A stretch of 64,000 bases of DNA from Tribonema minus (taxonomy: Eukaryota; Sar; Xanthophyceae; Tribonematales; Tribonemataceae), in NCBI GenBank assembly GCA_017506865.1, contig JAFCMP010000521.1:704632-768631 (forward strand), given 5' to 3'. This document shows positions 9,893 through 21,100 of the stretch, piece after piece; the first letter of the stretch is position 1; the number at the start of each line of letters is the position of its first letter. The translations under genes and the position numbers were made by a program. The notes under the pieces were generated by a model, which made no database searches, had not been told where the DNA came from, and saw only the letters and a program-made list of their open reading frames with translations.

Positions 9893-11721
9893 TTAGGTTT
9901 TCTTCTTCTTACTGGGGCCAGCTGTGCTGCCCCGTGCCCGTTTCCCCAATACTTTCTGTGTACGCCTCTGCCTGATGAGTGGGTCATGGACATTGCCTGC
10001 TACTCTATCACGTGCTACTTGGCTAAGGTACTTCATCAGTTCCACCGCCTCCTGAGGTGGCAATGACTTAACATCCGCAATGAGATTCTTGGCAAGTCCC
10101 CAGATTTGGGCATGCGCTATGTCAACGCTCAGCTGCTGAGGCTCATCCACCCCCATTGCATCCCAGTCATCGCATGCTGCAGCCCCGACACCAGATGCGG
10201 CAGCTGCAAATTGCCTTGCAGCAAGCGCCACCACTTTTGCTAGTACTATCTCTTTACCTTCACCAGTGAGAATGCAGGCTGCCGCCTTCATACGGGAGGG
10301 GTGGAGCCACCTCGAGTGCGTGTTGCGGAAGATACACTCTGCAGCTGAGCGCTGCACGCGTGAGCATTGTGCGACAGTCGCCGTGGTCGTCACTGGGCTT
10401 GCCGCAGTCGCTGATGCTGCCGCCGCCGCCGTCGCTGGTGCTGTCGGCGGCGCCGCTGTCACCGGCGCTGCGTCCATGCTGCGCACAAGCGGCGCTGCTG
10501 CCGCTGCTGCCGCTGCCGCTGTCGCCGGCGCTGCCGCCGCTGCTGTCGCCGGCGCTGCGCCCAAGCTGCGCACAAGCGGCGCTGCTGCCGCTGCCGCTGT
10601 CGCCGGCGCTGCCGCCGCTGCTGCTGCCGCCGCTGTTGCCGGCGCTGCGTCCAAGCTGCGCACAAGCGGCGCTGCTGCCGCTGCTGCCGCTGCCGCTGTC
10701 GCCAGCGCTGCCGCCGCTGCTGCCGCCGCCGCTGTCGCCGGCACTGCGTACATGCTGCGCACAAGCGGCGCTGCCGCCGCTACTGCCAGCGCTGCTGTCG
10801 CCGGCGCCGCGTCCATGGTGCGCCCAATGGCAGGCGGCGCCGCAGCAGCTCGCACCTCTGATGCCGCCAGCGCCGGCGTCGAAGTCCGTCGCGAGCACAC
10901 AGTCAAGATGTTTGTGCTGGGGCTTGCTTTGCGTGCGCTGCTGAGCACCAGCTTTGCGTCCGCCGCCATGAGCCCTTGAAGCCTGCGCCCATCAATTGCG
11001 GTGACAGAGTCACCTACATGAATGCGCCGGCTCTCCTCCGCTGGCAGCAGAGCCCCTGTTGATTTGTTGCGAGTGAAGCTGAGCACTGTGACCGTGTTGT
11101 CCGTGAAGCCGAGCTCAACTCCAAGACTCTCTCCCACCATCATGCGCAGTGATACATCATGCGTAGTGTACGCTTGAAGTTGAGTAGCACCGCCTGTGGC
11201 TGCCGCTGCGCCGGATGCTGCTGTTCTGCTGCCGCCGCTGCTGCTGCTGCGCTGCCGCTCCTCCGCGCCGCTGCTGCATTGCTCATCTTCCTCGCCGCTG
11301 CTGCTGCCATCGTCCGCGCCGCCGCTGCGCTGCCCCTCCTCCTCACCACTTCCGTTGCCCCCTTCACCAGGCAAAACTGTCACTCGCGGCAAGCACGCGA
11401 GGACATGGCGGCACAGCATGCCTGTCCGCATAGTCTCCAGGCAAGTGCACAGCGCAGCTCCTGAGGCAGTTATCACCACAGAATGGCTCGAGCGGCCAAG
11501 AGTGGAAGCTACAGAAAACCATTCCTGTGCGCCAAACGCTGTGTAGTTGTCTGCGATGGCTTGCAGCATGCTGATGCTTGCTCTGTGATGATCATTCTCG
11601 TCCAGTGCTGCATCGGGCTCAGCCTCCACGGCCCACTCTGCAAGCAAAGAGCACATGCCATCATGCTTAGTCAATGTGAAGTGGAACACAGTAACCCGTT
11701 GTGCTTGCTCCACTTTCACCA
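9893..11721 (-). CDS. Transposase last exon: SWIM finger, PDZ-like domain, Ala-rich repeats, basic tail
   Basis: The SWIM finger maps to 11405-11449. The PDZ-like segment at 10889-11161 reads VGESLGVELGF, then AEESRRIHVGDSVTAIDGRR and a final ILTVCS strand, matching the carboxylate-binding GLGF loop and the following helix of PDZ domains. From about 10800 to 10290 an Ala-rich stretch repeats APLVRS(L/M)xAAPATAAA at least four times; the repeats are GCC/GCG-rich and probably expand by slippage. The C-terminus has a conserved-looking helical part (LPPQEAVELMKYLSQVARDR) and a nuclear-localisation-like KKKKT. Confidence 0.7.
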
Positions 11722-14700
11722 CTTTGTGCGATAGTCGTCACTTGGTGTCTATTCAGCAGCAAGGATGCTGCTGTTGCCTGCCGGTAACAATAGTTTTGAA
11801 CGACAGTGTCAGAAGTACGGCCAATGTAAATGTGATGATATCACAGATGACCACACATGTAACACATGCCTCAAGTAGTTGCTAAGCTGGTCGCTGACAC
11901 CAACAAATTTTGCGTTGTGCAGCCTTTCGTTTGACCACACACAAAAAGCATAGCAATCTAATTGAGCACTGATGTGGTGATGATCACTGGGGTCGATATA
12001 TGCGCTCAAGCCGCTCTGGACACGCTGCTCCTTGTATGCAATGAGGTTGCGAGACTGCCACTATTGAAGTGAAAAACTTTCTAGCTAGCCTAATGACCCG
12101 AACCGTTGATGTTGAAGTTAGGAGTTAATGTTACCTACTTGAACAGAAACTCAATTGGAACTTTTTGAAGCAAAAACAAGCTGCTGAACATCAATTCTTG
12201 GTAGTTGTACAACTCCTGTTTGCATGTACCTGAGGTGTCGCAGTGATCCTGCCTCGCCAGCTCAACATGATAGCGCGCAGCAGCTCCAACTTCCTGAACG
12301 AGACACGTGAAGCAGTGCAGCGTCCCGTCCTGCTGAGCGACGTCCAGAAGCGGCTGATAGATGTTGCAAAGCGCTGCATCCACGCCTTTGAGCGCTACGC
12401 CATATGCCCGATTTGTGGCCTTGTTGTAGAGCTGGTCTTCGGCGCTGTATCTGCTGGTGATGCGGTCAATGGTGGTCTTAAGGACGCAGAGGGTGCTGAG
12501 CTTGTGAAGCTCAGATTTGATCTTGGCGAAATATCCCTCACACCGCTGGGTAGAGTTGATCCCCAAGGTGAGGACGCCGATGCGGAAGTAGAATGCCCAC
12601 CGCTGCCGTATGGGGTAGATGGTCGTGTTCAGGTACTTGACAACATCGGCATCGGCTTTGTCAGCACTCGCAAGTGCACGGTGAAGTGCGGTCCAGGCGC
12701 GCTCAAAGCAAACCTCCGTGGGTGCCCTGGATGCTCGATGCAGACACTTCTTGAAGACCTGCCAATGGCATTGAGGTGTAAGTGAACTTCAAGTTGATGA
12801 ACACTGCAGCATTGAAGGTGTATCAGCCAGTGCGGCAGATGCAAAGATAAGGCCTGCATGGGTGCATAAAATACTATTTTGTACATTATCGTGGCACAGC
12901 AGCAAAGGACAATCATGATGGTGGATCCACACGCACATTCATTTTGTGACATGTTATTAGACCGATGATATTGCGCTGGCAATATCGCAACATGCGTGTT
13001 ACTTGAATGGCCATTGCCATATTGGGTTCTGTGAATTGCTGCTGCAGCGGTCTGCTTGGTGTGGACCAAACATGCATGAGTGAATGAGCCTCCATAGCAT
13101 TGCAATGTGTCCATGATGGCTTTCTGTTTTGCAGCACGCTCCAACCCAATGCTGTTGATGGTACTACCGCTGGCAGCAATTTAGAGCCGTGGATGTCAGG
13201 TTCATTCACGCTATCACATTTAAAACATTTGAGTATGATATTTAACATACAGATAGCATGCGCGCAGTTTGCAAAAAAATTCTCTACGCCACGTTCACCA
13301 AGTCAAATACTTCAATGCGCGCATCACCATTCCGGATTGGCAACTTCAGAGTAAACATTTGCCATACATTTGAGTATGTTATTTTACATACAGATAGCAT
13401 GAGCGTAGTTTTCAACGTATTTCCCTACGTCACGTTCACCAAGGTGAAACACTTCAATGCGTGCATCACTTCCGGATTGGCAACTTCACCTTCAAGTTGA
13501 ACGTTTGCTATTCGTCACACGGTTCTCAGCAGAATGTAGAAGAATAACCCCTCCCACGCAGTCAAAGACGGGGAAATGAATATTATGAGCCCATGTTGCA
13601 ATGCCTACGTGAAATTAAAATTATGCCCCAGCTATGCAGTAACGCAACATCAAGTCAAGCGGGCAAGCAAATTTGCACTTGCCTGCCATGTTGAATCGCC
13701 CAGCTTCCCCTTGAGCTTCTCCTTCACATTCTTGATAAAGTGCCACTCGCAGATGAGGTGCACTGTTCCTGGCCAGGAAAGCCCCATGGCAGCTTCCGCA
13801 GCAAAATCCCTGCAATGGAGGTGAAAAGCAGATGTTGCATGCGCATGTGAGACGGCTGTGCGCAAGGCGGGCTACTGGGCACACTGACAATGATATCATT
13901 GACATCCCCACCATAACTCGCACACCTGTCTGTGAAGCACACACGAGGGTGCTTGCCGTTCACCATTTTCACGTAGTGGTCAAAGAACCACGTGAATGCC
14001 TCTGTGTCCTCCTTGTCCAAGACTGCCTGGCAGAAGAGTCGTGTCCTGTACACCAAGAGCGCCGCAATGAGTCGCAGTGAGAAAATGAATGCATCGCTCA
14101 GCAACATGCAGTCAATTGTTAAGAACAGTGAAAAAGCAGTGTAGTCCATCAGCATTTGGCAGCTATACAGTATCGCTGACTGCCATGTCAATCACCGTAG
14201 TTTGGTGACGGCATGCATTCAGCATTATCACATACTGCTCACTTGCTCTCGCCGTTCACGCCAACGATCACGCTCAGTGGCAGGCCATACTTGGTGGTGC
14301 CAAAAGTGCAGTCCTGCACAGGCGGCACAAAAGCATAGAAGTTGAGCGGAACATGATGTGTTGTCATTTCGTCATACAGCGATAATTTCCTATGAGCCGT
14401 TGATGACCACCTCCATCATGGTGTGCGAATGAAGCTGAGCCAAATCATTTGGGCAAATATGAGTTTCAGTATGCACACTGTGACCGCATTGGTGCTGGGT
14501 TTTCCAGAGGCAGCTGCTGATCAAGTAGTAAGCGATGACAATGACACGGTGACACCAGTCAATTGCAGCGCACTGGCAATTACATACAGTACATCGTCAA
14601 AATATTCAGACCATGGGGTGGCAAGAGGGACAAAGTATACTGCCTTGAGACTAGGTACGTCATGATGCTGCATGAGTTGAGTGCAGCAGCCATGGAAGCA

Positions 14701-15713
14701 TCACCGGTGCAGTAACAGCAGCATACCTGTTGGATTACATCTAGGCCAAATTCCATAGCGCGCTCGACCTGCTCCTGAGTAGACCAAAAAGCGCGCCTGA
14801 ACGTGCAGTCCTCCTGAAGGTTGTATGATGCGTATCCTCCGTTGGCCTTCACCTCGCAGAGCGCTGCGATGAACTCTTTGCTATCACCCTTGGTGAACGC
14901 AATGCGTGCTCTGACGTCAGATTTTGTGTTGTTCAGCAGGGCGAGAGCTGATTGATCAAAAACCGCTGTGAAGTCACCACCGAAAATGATGAGTCACGAC
15001 AGTCTGCTGAAGCACCCTGCCACTCATAGTTGGTGCGGCACTCCAGTTCCTGACGTTCTGGATGATGTCATCCGTGAGGTCTTCCCTGGTGATGATGCGA
15101 CCTGTATTACCAGGTGGCGCCACCGGTTCAGTCATGGCACTCAGCGCGTGATTGTGGCCGTCGTGGAATGATGTGAGTTGGGAAATTACCCATGGTGGCT
15201 CCTGGCTGGCATTCTGGCATGAGTTCTCATCTGGTGCTGTGTGCTGCTCCTTTGACACTGACTGTTGTCTGAGCTTTACAAGCCACTGGCACTCGCACTT
15301 GATGCATGTGCTTGCGACTGCACAACGCTGCGCTTCTGGGTGCGTCTCTGAGCGCTTGCGAGGCGGTTTGCCAGCACAATGGCAGATAATCCAGAACAGA
15401 GGAGGGCTGCGTTGTTTGCTCTTGCAGTATACCTTGAAGCCAGCACTGGCAGCATACGTCTGCACCGCATCGATGGCATGCTGCCGGGTTGCAAACAGCC
15501 TGCTGTTGAGGTCAGCACAGACCTGAAAATGGCGAGGCAGAAAATAGCAAAGCTATCAGGCAGGGATGCTGTACAGATGAAGGCAAGTATTGCATTACAG
15601 GCAGGTATATACACTCCTTAACAGAGGAACCAGACACGTACCTCAGCGTCTGTCACGTTGTGGACCGCAGCAGTCTGTAACGAAGGCGCTGCCAGCTCCT
15701 GGAGCTGTTCCAT
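9893..15713 (-). CDS. MULE transposase with FAR1, MULE, SWIM and PDZ domains
   Basis: Enzyme that cuts and moves the surrounding element. My exon model is 15713-15642, 15522-15024, 14965-14727, 14313-14243, 14045-13926, 13809-13683, 12758-12230 and 11721-9893. It totals 3486 nt (1161 aa) with consistent phases. Domains in order are a FAR1-type WRKY/GCM1 zinc finger (residues about 40-150, ending FHDGHNHAL), the MULE DDE core (first Asp in QDCTFGTTKYGLPL near 271, second in VCFTD near 333, then CEWHFIKN), a SWIM finger (CTCLETMRTGMLCRH, about 644-658), a PDZ-like domain (740-830), an Ala-rich repeat region and a basic KKKKT end. Intron 13682-12759 begins with GC (CAG|GCAAGT). The start is the first ATG in the FAR1 frame. 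An upstream open frame at 15774-16058 ends at TGA in the same frame and could be an extra 5' exon. Confidence 0.8.
12230..12758 (-). CDS. Transposase exon 7: MULE helical C-terminal part
   Basis: Reading from the acceptor TTGGCAG, the exon encodes VFKKCLHRASRAPTEVCFER, RWAFYFRIGVLTLGINSTQR and CEGYFAKIKSELHKLSTL. The pattern F..G..T.QR.E.....K is the standard end of the MULE transposase domain. It ends with a GTACAT donor inside TCAGGTACATGC; without splicing the frame runs to a stop at 12135. Confidence 0.75.
13225..13497. repeat. 141-bp tandem duplication in a transposase intron
   Basis: ACATTTGAGTATG at 13225 recurs at 13366, and the two units stay alignable through TTCCGGATTGGCAACTTCA. 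The duplication accounts for a third of the long GC-AG intron. Confidence 0.8.
13683..14313 (-). CDS. Transposase exons 4-6: MULE catalytic core
   Basis: Three short exons (14313-14243, 14045-13926, 13809-13683) encode DCTFGTTKYGLPLSVIVGVN, then QAVLDKEDTEAFTWFF and KHPRVCFTD, then RDFAAEAAMGLSW and HLICEWHFIKNVKEKL. Both catalytic aspartates of the DDE core and the C-x-x-H of the MULE signature are present, so the core looks intact. Two of the splices split codons exactly where needed. Confidence 0.8.
15024..15522 (-). CDS. Transposase exon 2: FAR1-type DNA-binding domain
   Basis: This exon follows a TTTTCAG acceptor. It encodes AVQTYAASAGFKVYCK, IICHCAGKPPRKR, STCIKCECQW and WVISQLTSFHDGHNHAL. 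The spacing Cys-x-Cys ... His-x-His is the zinc-binding pattern of FAR1/MURA DNA-binding domains, which recognise the element's terminal repeats. The 3' border (ATGA|GTGGCA) gives a 58-base intron and is the least certain border of the model; without it the frame would hit a stop 13 codons later. Confidence 0.75.
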
Positions 15714-16005
15714 CTCAGGATCTGTGGCGCCACAACAGGAACTGAATTCAGCAAAAGCGAATACGTTTTGTGCTCACGCAGGATCAAAGCGCATACTTAT
15801 GAATGCACGTAACTTGATGCGTTGCTTGGTGCTGTGTGCTTCACTCAATGGTGCACAAGCAACTTGTCCAACGTGAACACACAGACAAGCAGTAGTGCGG
15901 CAACGACAGTTGGCGCAGTGAGAGGTGCATTTCGCGTGACGCCGCACCTGGAGAGCTGTGGCGGTCGCCAAGGCCTCAAAAGTTGTCAGTGTATCAAGCT
16001 CTACA

Positions 16006-16184
16006 AGCCTCGCCCTATCCGCCAACGCTCTGCTGGTGTAGTAGCTGTCGTACGCCACCAGGGCGCTTTGCTGGGCACAATGAGTGTCTCTTCGGGTGCG
16101 GCAGCAGCGCAGTTCTCAGCGGATGACGTGGCCTACCTGGCCCACGAGATATTTGGGCCAGGCTGGCCCAAATATGGGGTTCGC
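16006..16184. repeat. MULE right terminal inverted repeat
   Basis: Inverted partner of 6964-7156. It ends AATATGGGGTTCGC and carries the same palindrome at 16149-16175. The repeat lies upstream of the transposase gene and so should hold its promoter and the FAR1-domain binding sites. Confidence 0.85.
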
Positions 16185-16192
16185 AACAGGCT
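16185..16192. repeat. Target-site duplication, right copy (AACAGGCT)
   Basis: Matches 6956-6963 exactly and directly follows the right terminal repeat. Confidence 0.8.
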
Positions 16193-18102
16193 GGCCAAAC
16201 ACGGTCGGAATATCTATTGTATCATTTCATCACATACTTACCAATATGGCACTAACAACAGTCACCGTCAGGCTAGCTGTCAAACCTAAGTTGAAAACTT
16301 TGCCACTCCCATTAAGCTGAACATACCCTAGAAATGAGATACTCGGCCTAATACCCTAGAAAGAGATACTCGGCCTCACAGGTCATGAAACCTCCATGAG
16401 AACACAAATGGTGAACCGAGCTTCTGTCGCAGGCAAAATCCCTTGGAGCACTCTTGTGACTGGCCATCCCAACATTGCTCAGTCACCCCCTTTGGTGACG
16501 ATGCACCGCATTTGTGTCAACCGGTGGCCCCAGCCATGGTCAACGTCAAATGGGATGTTGCGAGCGCTGCTGGTGCGCTGCAAGAAATGGTGAAGCACGC
16601 GACCAGCTTGCTGCCTCAACAGCGGGCTTTGCTGCAGGGGCGAGCGTGTTTCACAGTCTGACCGTGATGCCTCTCACAGGGTGACATACCGATGCAAACC
16701 AGTATAGATGCCATTCTGCGGCGTCGTTTGAGCGATCGTCATTGAGACACTTTCATGCCGACACACAACCATGTAGATTCGGTACAGCAAGCTCAGATAT
16801 CATTCATCTGAGCGTTTTCGCGCCCTGAGCAAGAAAAAAGGACAAATGGCAGTAGAATCAACAAGAGGGCGCACACGCAATAGGCGCAGCGCTCACGCGT
16901 AACGAGGGTGCATCTGTGCATAAGTGACAGCCTCTATGGCGGGGCGTTGAAAGCGGCGGCGGCGCCACGCGTGAGCGCTGCGGCCAGCTGCAGTTGCAGC
17001 ACCTTAGACACGCACACTTGTGTGGCACGCTCGGGGCAATCACGCCGCAGGGCCCGGCCCCCAAGGAGCCTCTCCGCCCCCGGCCTCCAATTGTGGCCAC
17101 GCTAGGGATGGATTCCTCTCTCTCAGACATGTACACACGCAGCCGCGCCTAACGCGCGGGCGGGCGGGCGTCCCCCGTTTCAGGGGCGCGCAGTGGGGGG
17201 GCTTGGAGTTGAATTCGGGAGCCCGCGAGCTCCAGCCCCCCTCGGCATTGAACGTGACTAATGTCCTACAGTGCTGCACAGTGTCGCGCGGAAAACGGAA
17301 AACAGTATGGCGTCTCCCGCAAATTCAGTATGTGTGTCCAGGGGGCGTGCATCTGTGCGGCAAAGATCGCGCTGCCCCCGTCCTCCCCCTCCCCCCCCTT
17401 TTCCCCCTCCCTCCCCTTTTCCCCCTCCCCCCCCTTCCCTCCCCTCCTCCCCTCCCCCCCTCTCCCCCGCCCCCCTTCTGCTTCACCCCACAGCCTTGCA
17501 CATCGAGCGAGCCTCACTCCAGAATGGAGTGAGATACGTGCAATGGTAAACTCCCTGGCGCCCGCGCACTGCCACCTACGCATTGCGTGCGCGCACCTGG
17601 TCAAATTGCTCAAACTCGCGTCTGCCGAATGCACATGTATGGTGCATGATACCCCCCCACCCCCCCCTTCTTCTCCCCTCCCCCCCCCCCCCCCCCCCCC
17701 CGTCCCCCGCCTGGGGCAGTGCTCCAAGAAACTGCCTCCGACCACCCCCCCGCCCCCCAACCCCCTCGTCTCTGTGGTGTGCCTTTCGCACACAGAAAAG
17801 GCTCCTTCCTCGTTACCCGCGTGTTTTCCCCCTTCTCCTGAAGTGTCGACGGCATCGCCTGCCCCCTCCCCTCTGCGGTGCCCCCCAACTGCGAGCACGC
17901 GGGCGCAGCAGCGCTCAGTCACCAGCGCCGCCCTACGCGCCAATCAGCGTGCGTGCAAGGGGCTCGTTACCCGCGTGTTTCCCCCCTTTTCCTGCAGTGA
18001 GGACGGCATCTGCCTGCCCCCCCCCGCCTCTGCGGTGCCCTACGCCTGCCCCACCCCCTGCTGTGCCCTATGCGGGCGCAGAAGAGCTCAGCCCGCGGCG
18101 CC
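16193..18102. other. Spacer between MULE and HSF gene, no gene seen
   Basis: Holds a short tandem repeat (ATACCCTAGAAA...GAGATACTCGGCCT twice, 16323-16376), a diverged retrotransposon 3' end (16717-16857), long pyrimidine/C tracts (17380-17480, 17640-17720) and a tandem duplication around 17809-18122. Open frames here are low-complexity products of the C tracts. Confidence 0.5.
16717..16857 (+). mobile_element. Non-LTR retrotransposon, diverged 3'-end copy D
   Basis: Clearly related to the 3' ends near 4834, 4969 and 6522 (CGTTTGAGCGATCGTCATTG, then ATGTAGATTCGGTACAGCAA and CGCGCCCTGAGCAAGAAAAA) but about 25 percent diverged. It is an older insertion of the same family, lying just outside the MULE. 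Confidence 0.65.
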
Positions 18103-18122
18103 CTACGCGCCAATCAGCGTGC
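17809..18122. repeat. About 155-170 bp tandem duplication at the 3' end of HSF gene 1
   Basis: CTCGTTACCCGCGTGTTT occurs at 17809 and 17963, and CGCCCTACGCGCCAATCAGCGTG, which spans the HSF1 stop codon, occurs at about 17929 and 18100. The duplicated unit therefore includes the last codons of HSF gene 1 and its 3' flank. Confidence 0.7.
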
Positions 18123-21100
18123 CCTCCTCCGCGGGCTGCTGCATCTTCGCGGGCGCTTCCGCGAGCGGCTCCGGCGCCAAGTCGGCGTTGTTGAACGCTG
18201 CCTCGAACGCGCCCTCGTCTTCCTCGTCCTTCGCGTTCGCGAGGACCTGGGATGGGGGGGGGGGGGGGGGGGGTGAGCACACTGCTGAGCTCTGCGAGCA
18301 TGCTCAACACAACATACAGGGTATGTGCCGAAGCGAGATGGGAGGCCCGGGGGGGGGGGGGGGGGCACTGCTGAGCTCTGTGACCATGCTCAGCATGTAG
18401 GGTGCACGCCACGCTGTATTGCTGCCGCCAGGACATCACCCGTGGGTGCTGATGGAGGCGTTCAAATTGGTGTAGGCATGCATTCCGGCGCGCCGTCTGA
18501 CTCCACGCGTGAACGACAGCTCAATGGCACATGCAGCTCCCTGTCCGGGCAACACATACTCACTGCGCATCACACTGTACCCTGCTCACCACCGCGAGCT
18601 GGCATGGAAAACAGCGGCAGCGCTCAAATGTGCGCCCATAGGCAGGCAGCCCCGACTCCATCAGAAGCCACCGGCTGGGCGGTCACCGCATGCCAAAACG
18701 TGTACGCTCTTGCAACATGTAGCGATACCGCCCCTTCGTATCAGAGGCCACCGCCTGCGCGGTCACTGCATGCAAAAACGCGTGCACTCTCGCAGCACAT
18801 ACCCCCCCCCCCCCCCCCCCAAAACCCCACAAAGAACCGCGCGCGTGTGTGTCTGCCCTCCGCACTCACGTTGAGCAGCACGAAGATGCTGCCGCGCAGG
18901 CGCGCCGTGTCCGTGTCGCTGGTGCCGCTGCCGCCAAGCCTGCGCGTGCGCGCCACCGCGACGTTCGCCGCCGCCGTCGCCGCCGCATCCGCCGCCTTCT
19001 CCTCCGCCGCCGCCGCATCCTGCTGCTGCTGCTGCGCCGCCGCCGCCGCTGCCGCGCCATTGGCGCCGCTGTTCGGATCCGCCGCTGCCGCCGTGGCAGG
19101 CGCGTCGTCCGCTGGCGGCGCCGGCGCGGCGGCGGCGGGCGCGGCGGCAGGCACTGCCGCGGGCGACATCTCCCACGACGCCTCCAGGTCCTTGATGGCG
19201 TTGTCGAGGAAGTAGCTGTCCATCCAGTCGGCGAGGGTGGAGCGCCGCCGGACCTGCAGCATGGCGCACAGGGGCAAGGGGGGGGGGGGGGGGGTGGAAG
19301 GGGGGGGCGGAAGGTGAACGTCTGGTTTTGACTTGCATAGCATACTTATTGGAGGGTCTTCTGATGCCGTTATGCGCCGCTGCTGTGCGGCCGACTGTTT
19401 CCAGTCGCCGCGAGGTGCGACCGATACTGTGACATTATCATCGTGTTTCGCAACTGCTGCCGTCGCGTCGAAGCCGCGTGGAGCCCAGGCGTACGAAGTG
19501 ATCCACCAGAGCGACACCCTATGACAAACATTCCAGGTCCGCAGCAGCGCCACAGACAGTGGTACGACTAAAATCACAAGCTGCTTTCGAACACCAAAAC
19601 GCCACAATACTGACGTTCAAGCCCGATCGTTCTGACAGCTCAACACATGGAGCGCATGCATCATTGCTGGCGAACACCCCCTCATGACTGCGCATATACC
19701 GGCAATGATCACCATGTGGTGGCAGATATGCAACACACCGCATGCACACACAGCAGCTGAGAGCTGCGCCGCCCACCTCCGGCCACAGCAGATCCAGCAT
19801 GCCGCTGTCGTGCCGTTGCGGCGGCGACGGCGGCGCCTCCGCCGGCTGCTGCTGCTGCTCCTCCTTGACGCCTGCCTCCCTCCCCGCTTTGCCGCCGCCT
19901 GCTGCCGGCGCCGCCGCCGCCGCGGGCTCCTGGTTGATCGCCATCAGCGCCGTCAGTATGGACGTGCGCAGCGCCGAGCCGCGCGGCAGCGGCAGGTCCG
20001 AGTCCGTGAGCGCGGCGGTGGACGCGCCGCTGTTGCGCGCGTCGCAGCCGCTGGCGCTGGCGGCGCTCACGCGCCGCCGCTTCGCGGGCGGCGCCTGCGT
20101 GTCCACGGAGCGCAGCAGCTCCATGAGCGAGTGGCGGCGCGTGACGCTGCTGCGCAGGCGCATGCTGCTGCCGCCGCTGCGGCCGCCGCCGCCGCCGCCG
20201 TCCGAGGGGCCGAGCACGTCGCGCATCGCTGGCGCCGGCGGCGACGGCAGCGACAGCAGGTCGCCGCCGTCGGCGAGCAGCGACGCCGTCGCGCCGACGT
20301 CGCCCGCGCCGCCGCCGCGCGAGTCGCGCAGCTCGTACGCCATGTCGAGGAGCTGCGAGCCGAAGCCGGGGCGCTCGAAGAGCGTGAGGTCCGCGCCCGC
20401 CGCCGCGCCGCTGCCGCTGCTGCTGCCGCTGCCGCCACCGCCGCCGCCGCCGCCGCCGCCGAGGCCGCCGTTGCCAAAGGTGAGGCCGGTGCCGACGCCG
20501 TACATGGGCGGCGCAGCTGCCATCGCGCCCGCATCTTCGCCGCCGCCGCCGCCGCCGAGTACCTCGTTCATCCGCAGCTCCTGCTCCAGCGCGCCGAGCA
20601 TGGCGCAGAAGCTGCTGCGGACGGGTCCGTCCTGAGCGCCGCCGCCGCCGCCGCCGTAACCGCCGTAACCGCCGGGGCCGTAGCCGAAGGCAGCGGGCGC
20701 GCCGTTGAACGCCATGGCGTGCTGCTGCGCGTGCGGCAGCACGGGGGCGTCCAGCGGCGCCGTGTACGCGGGGGCGGGCGCGCCGAAGGCGGCGCCGAGG
20801 GGCGTGGACCTGCGGCACGTCAAATTGGCGTACAACAGTTTGAGAGGTGTGCGTGATGCGGCGCGGCAGCGGCTGTGCCATTTCTCTCGCATCTTTGAGC
20901 GCATGGGGCTGTGAGTGCGCAGCCAGCCGGTGTATTGGATGGTAGCGCGCAGGCGGCCTGCCAAGGCGGAGTGACCCTGATGCGGCGAGTGTACGCGATG
21001 GCATTACCCAGGCGCAGAGTCCGTCATCTGCTCTTCTCAGCCCGTGCCACCCCAGCAATTGCCGATTGAGGACTCTGGAAGCGCTTGAAGCCGCACTACA

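Larger units (their letters stand above)
6964..16184 (-). mobile_element. Complete Mutator-like transposable element (MULE), about 9.2 kb
   Basis: Class II DNA transposon bounded by long terminal inverted repeats (6964-7156 and 16006-16184) and flanked by matching 8-bp duplications. Inside, on the minus strand, is a multi-exon FAR1-MULE-SWIM transposase. The 2.7 kb on its 3' side is mostly AT-richer non-coding DNA with tandem repeats, plus one GC-rich host-gene-like fragment. The near-identical ends, matching target duplications and an open transposase frame suggest a fairly recent insertion. The left repeat differs from the right by a 12-base internal insertion and a few single-base changes. 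Confidence 0.85.

Noticed and set aside
10266-10979. Long plus-strand Ala/Ser-rich open frame
   Set aside because: It is the antisense of the Ala-rich repeat of the transposase. GC-rich repeats of this kind are open in several frames.
15822-16289. Frame reading out of the MULE right end (AAAAQFSADDVAYLAHEIFG)
   Set aside because: The same peptide can be read from the left end because the repeats are inverted copies. There is no start context or continuation, so it is a by-product of the repeats.
17266-17943. Gly/Arg-rich frames on both strands
   Set aside because: They translate the C/G homopolymer tracts and have no codon or domain signal.
19684-20856. 390-codon plus-strand frame rich in Arg/Ala
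   Set aside because: Antisense shadow of HSF gene 1 exon 3, which has motifs conserved with HSF gene 2; the plus frame has none.
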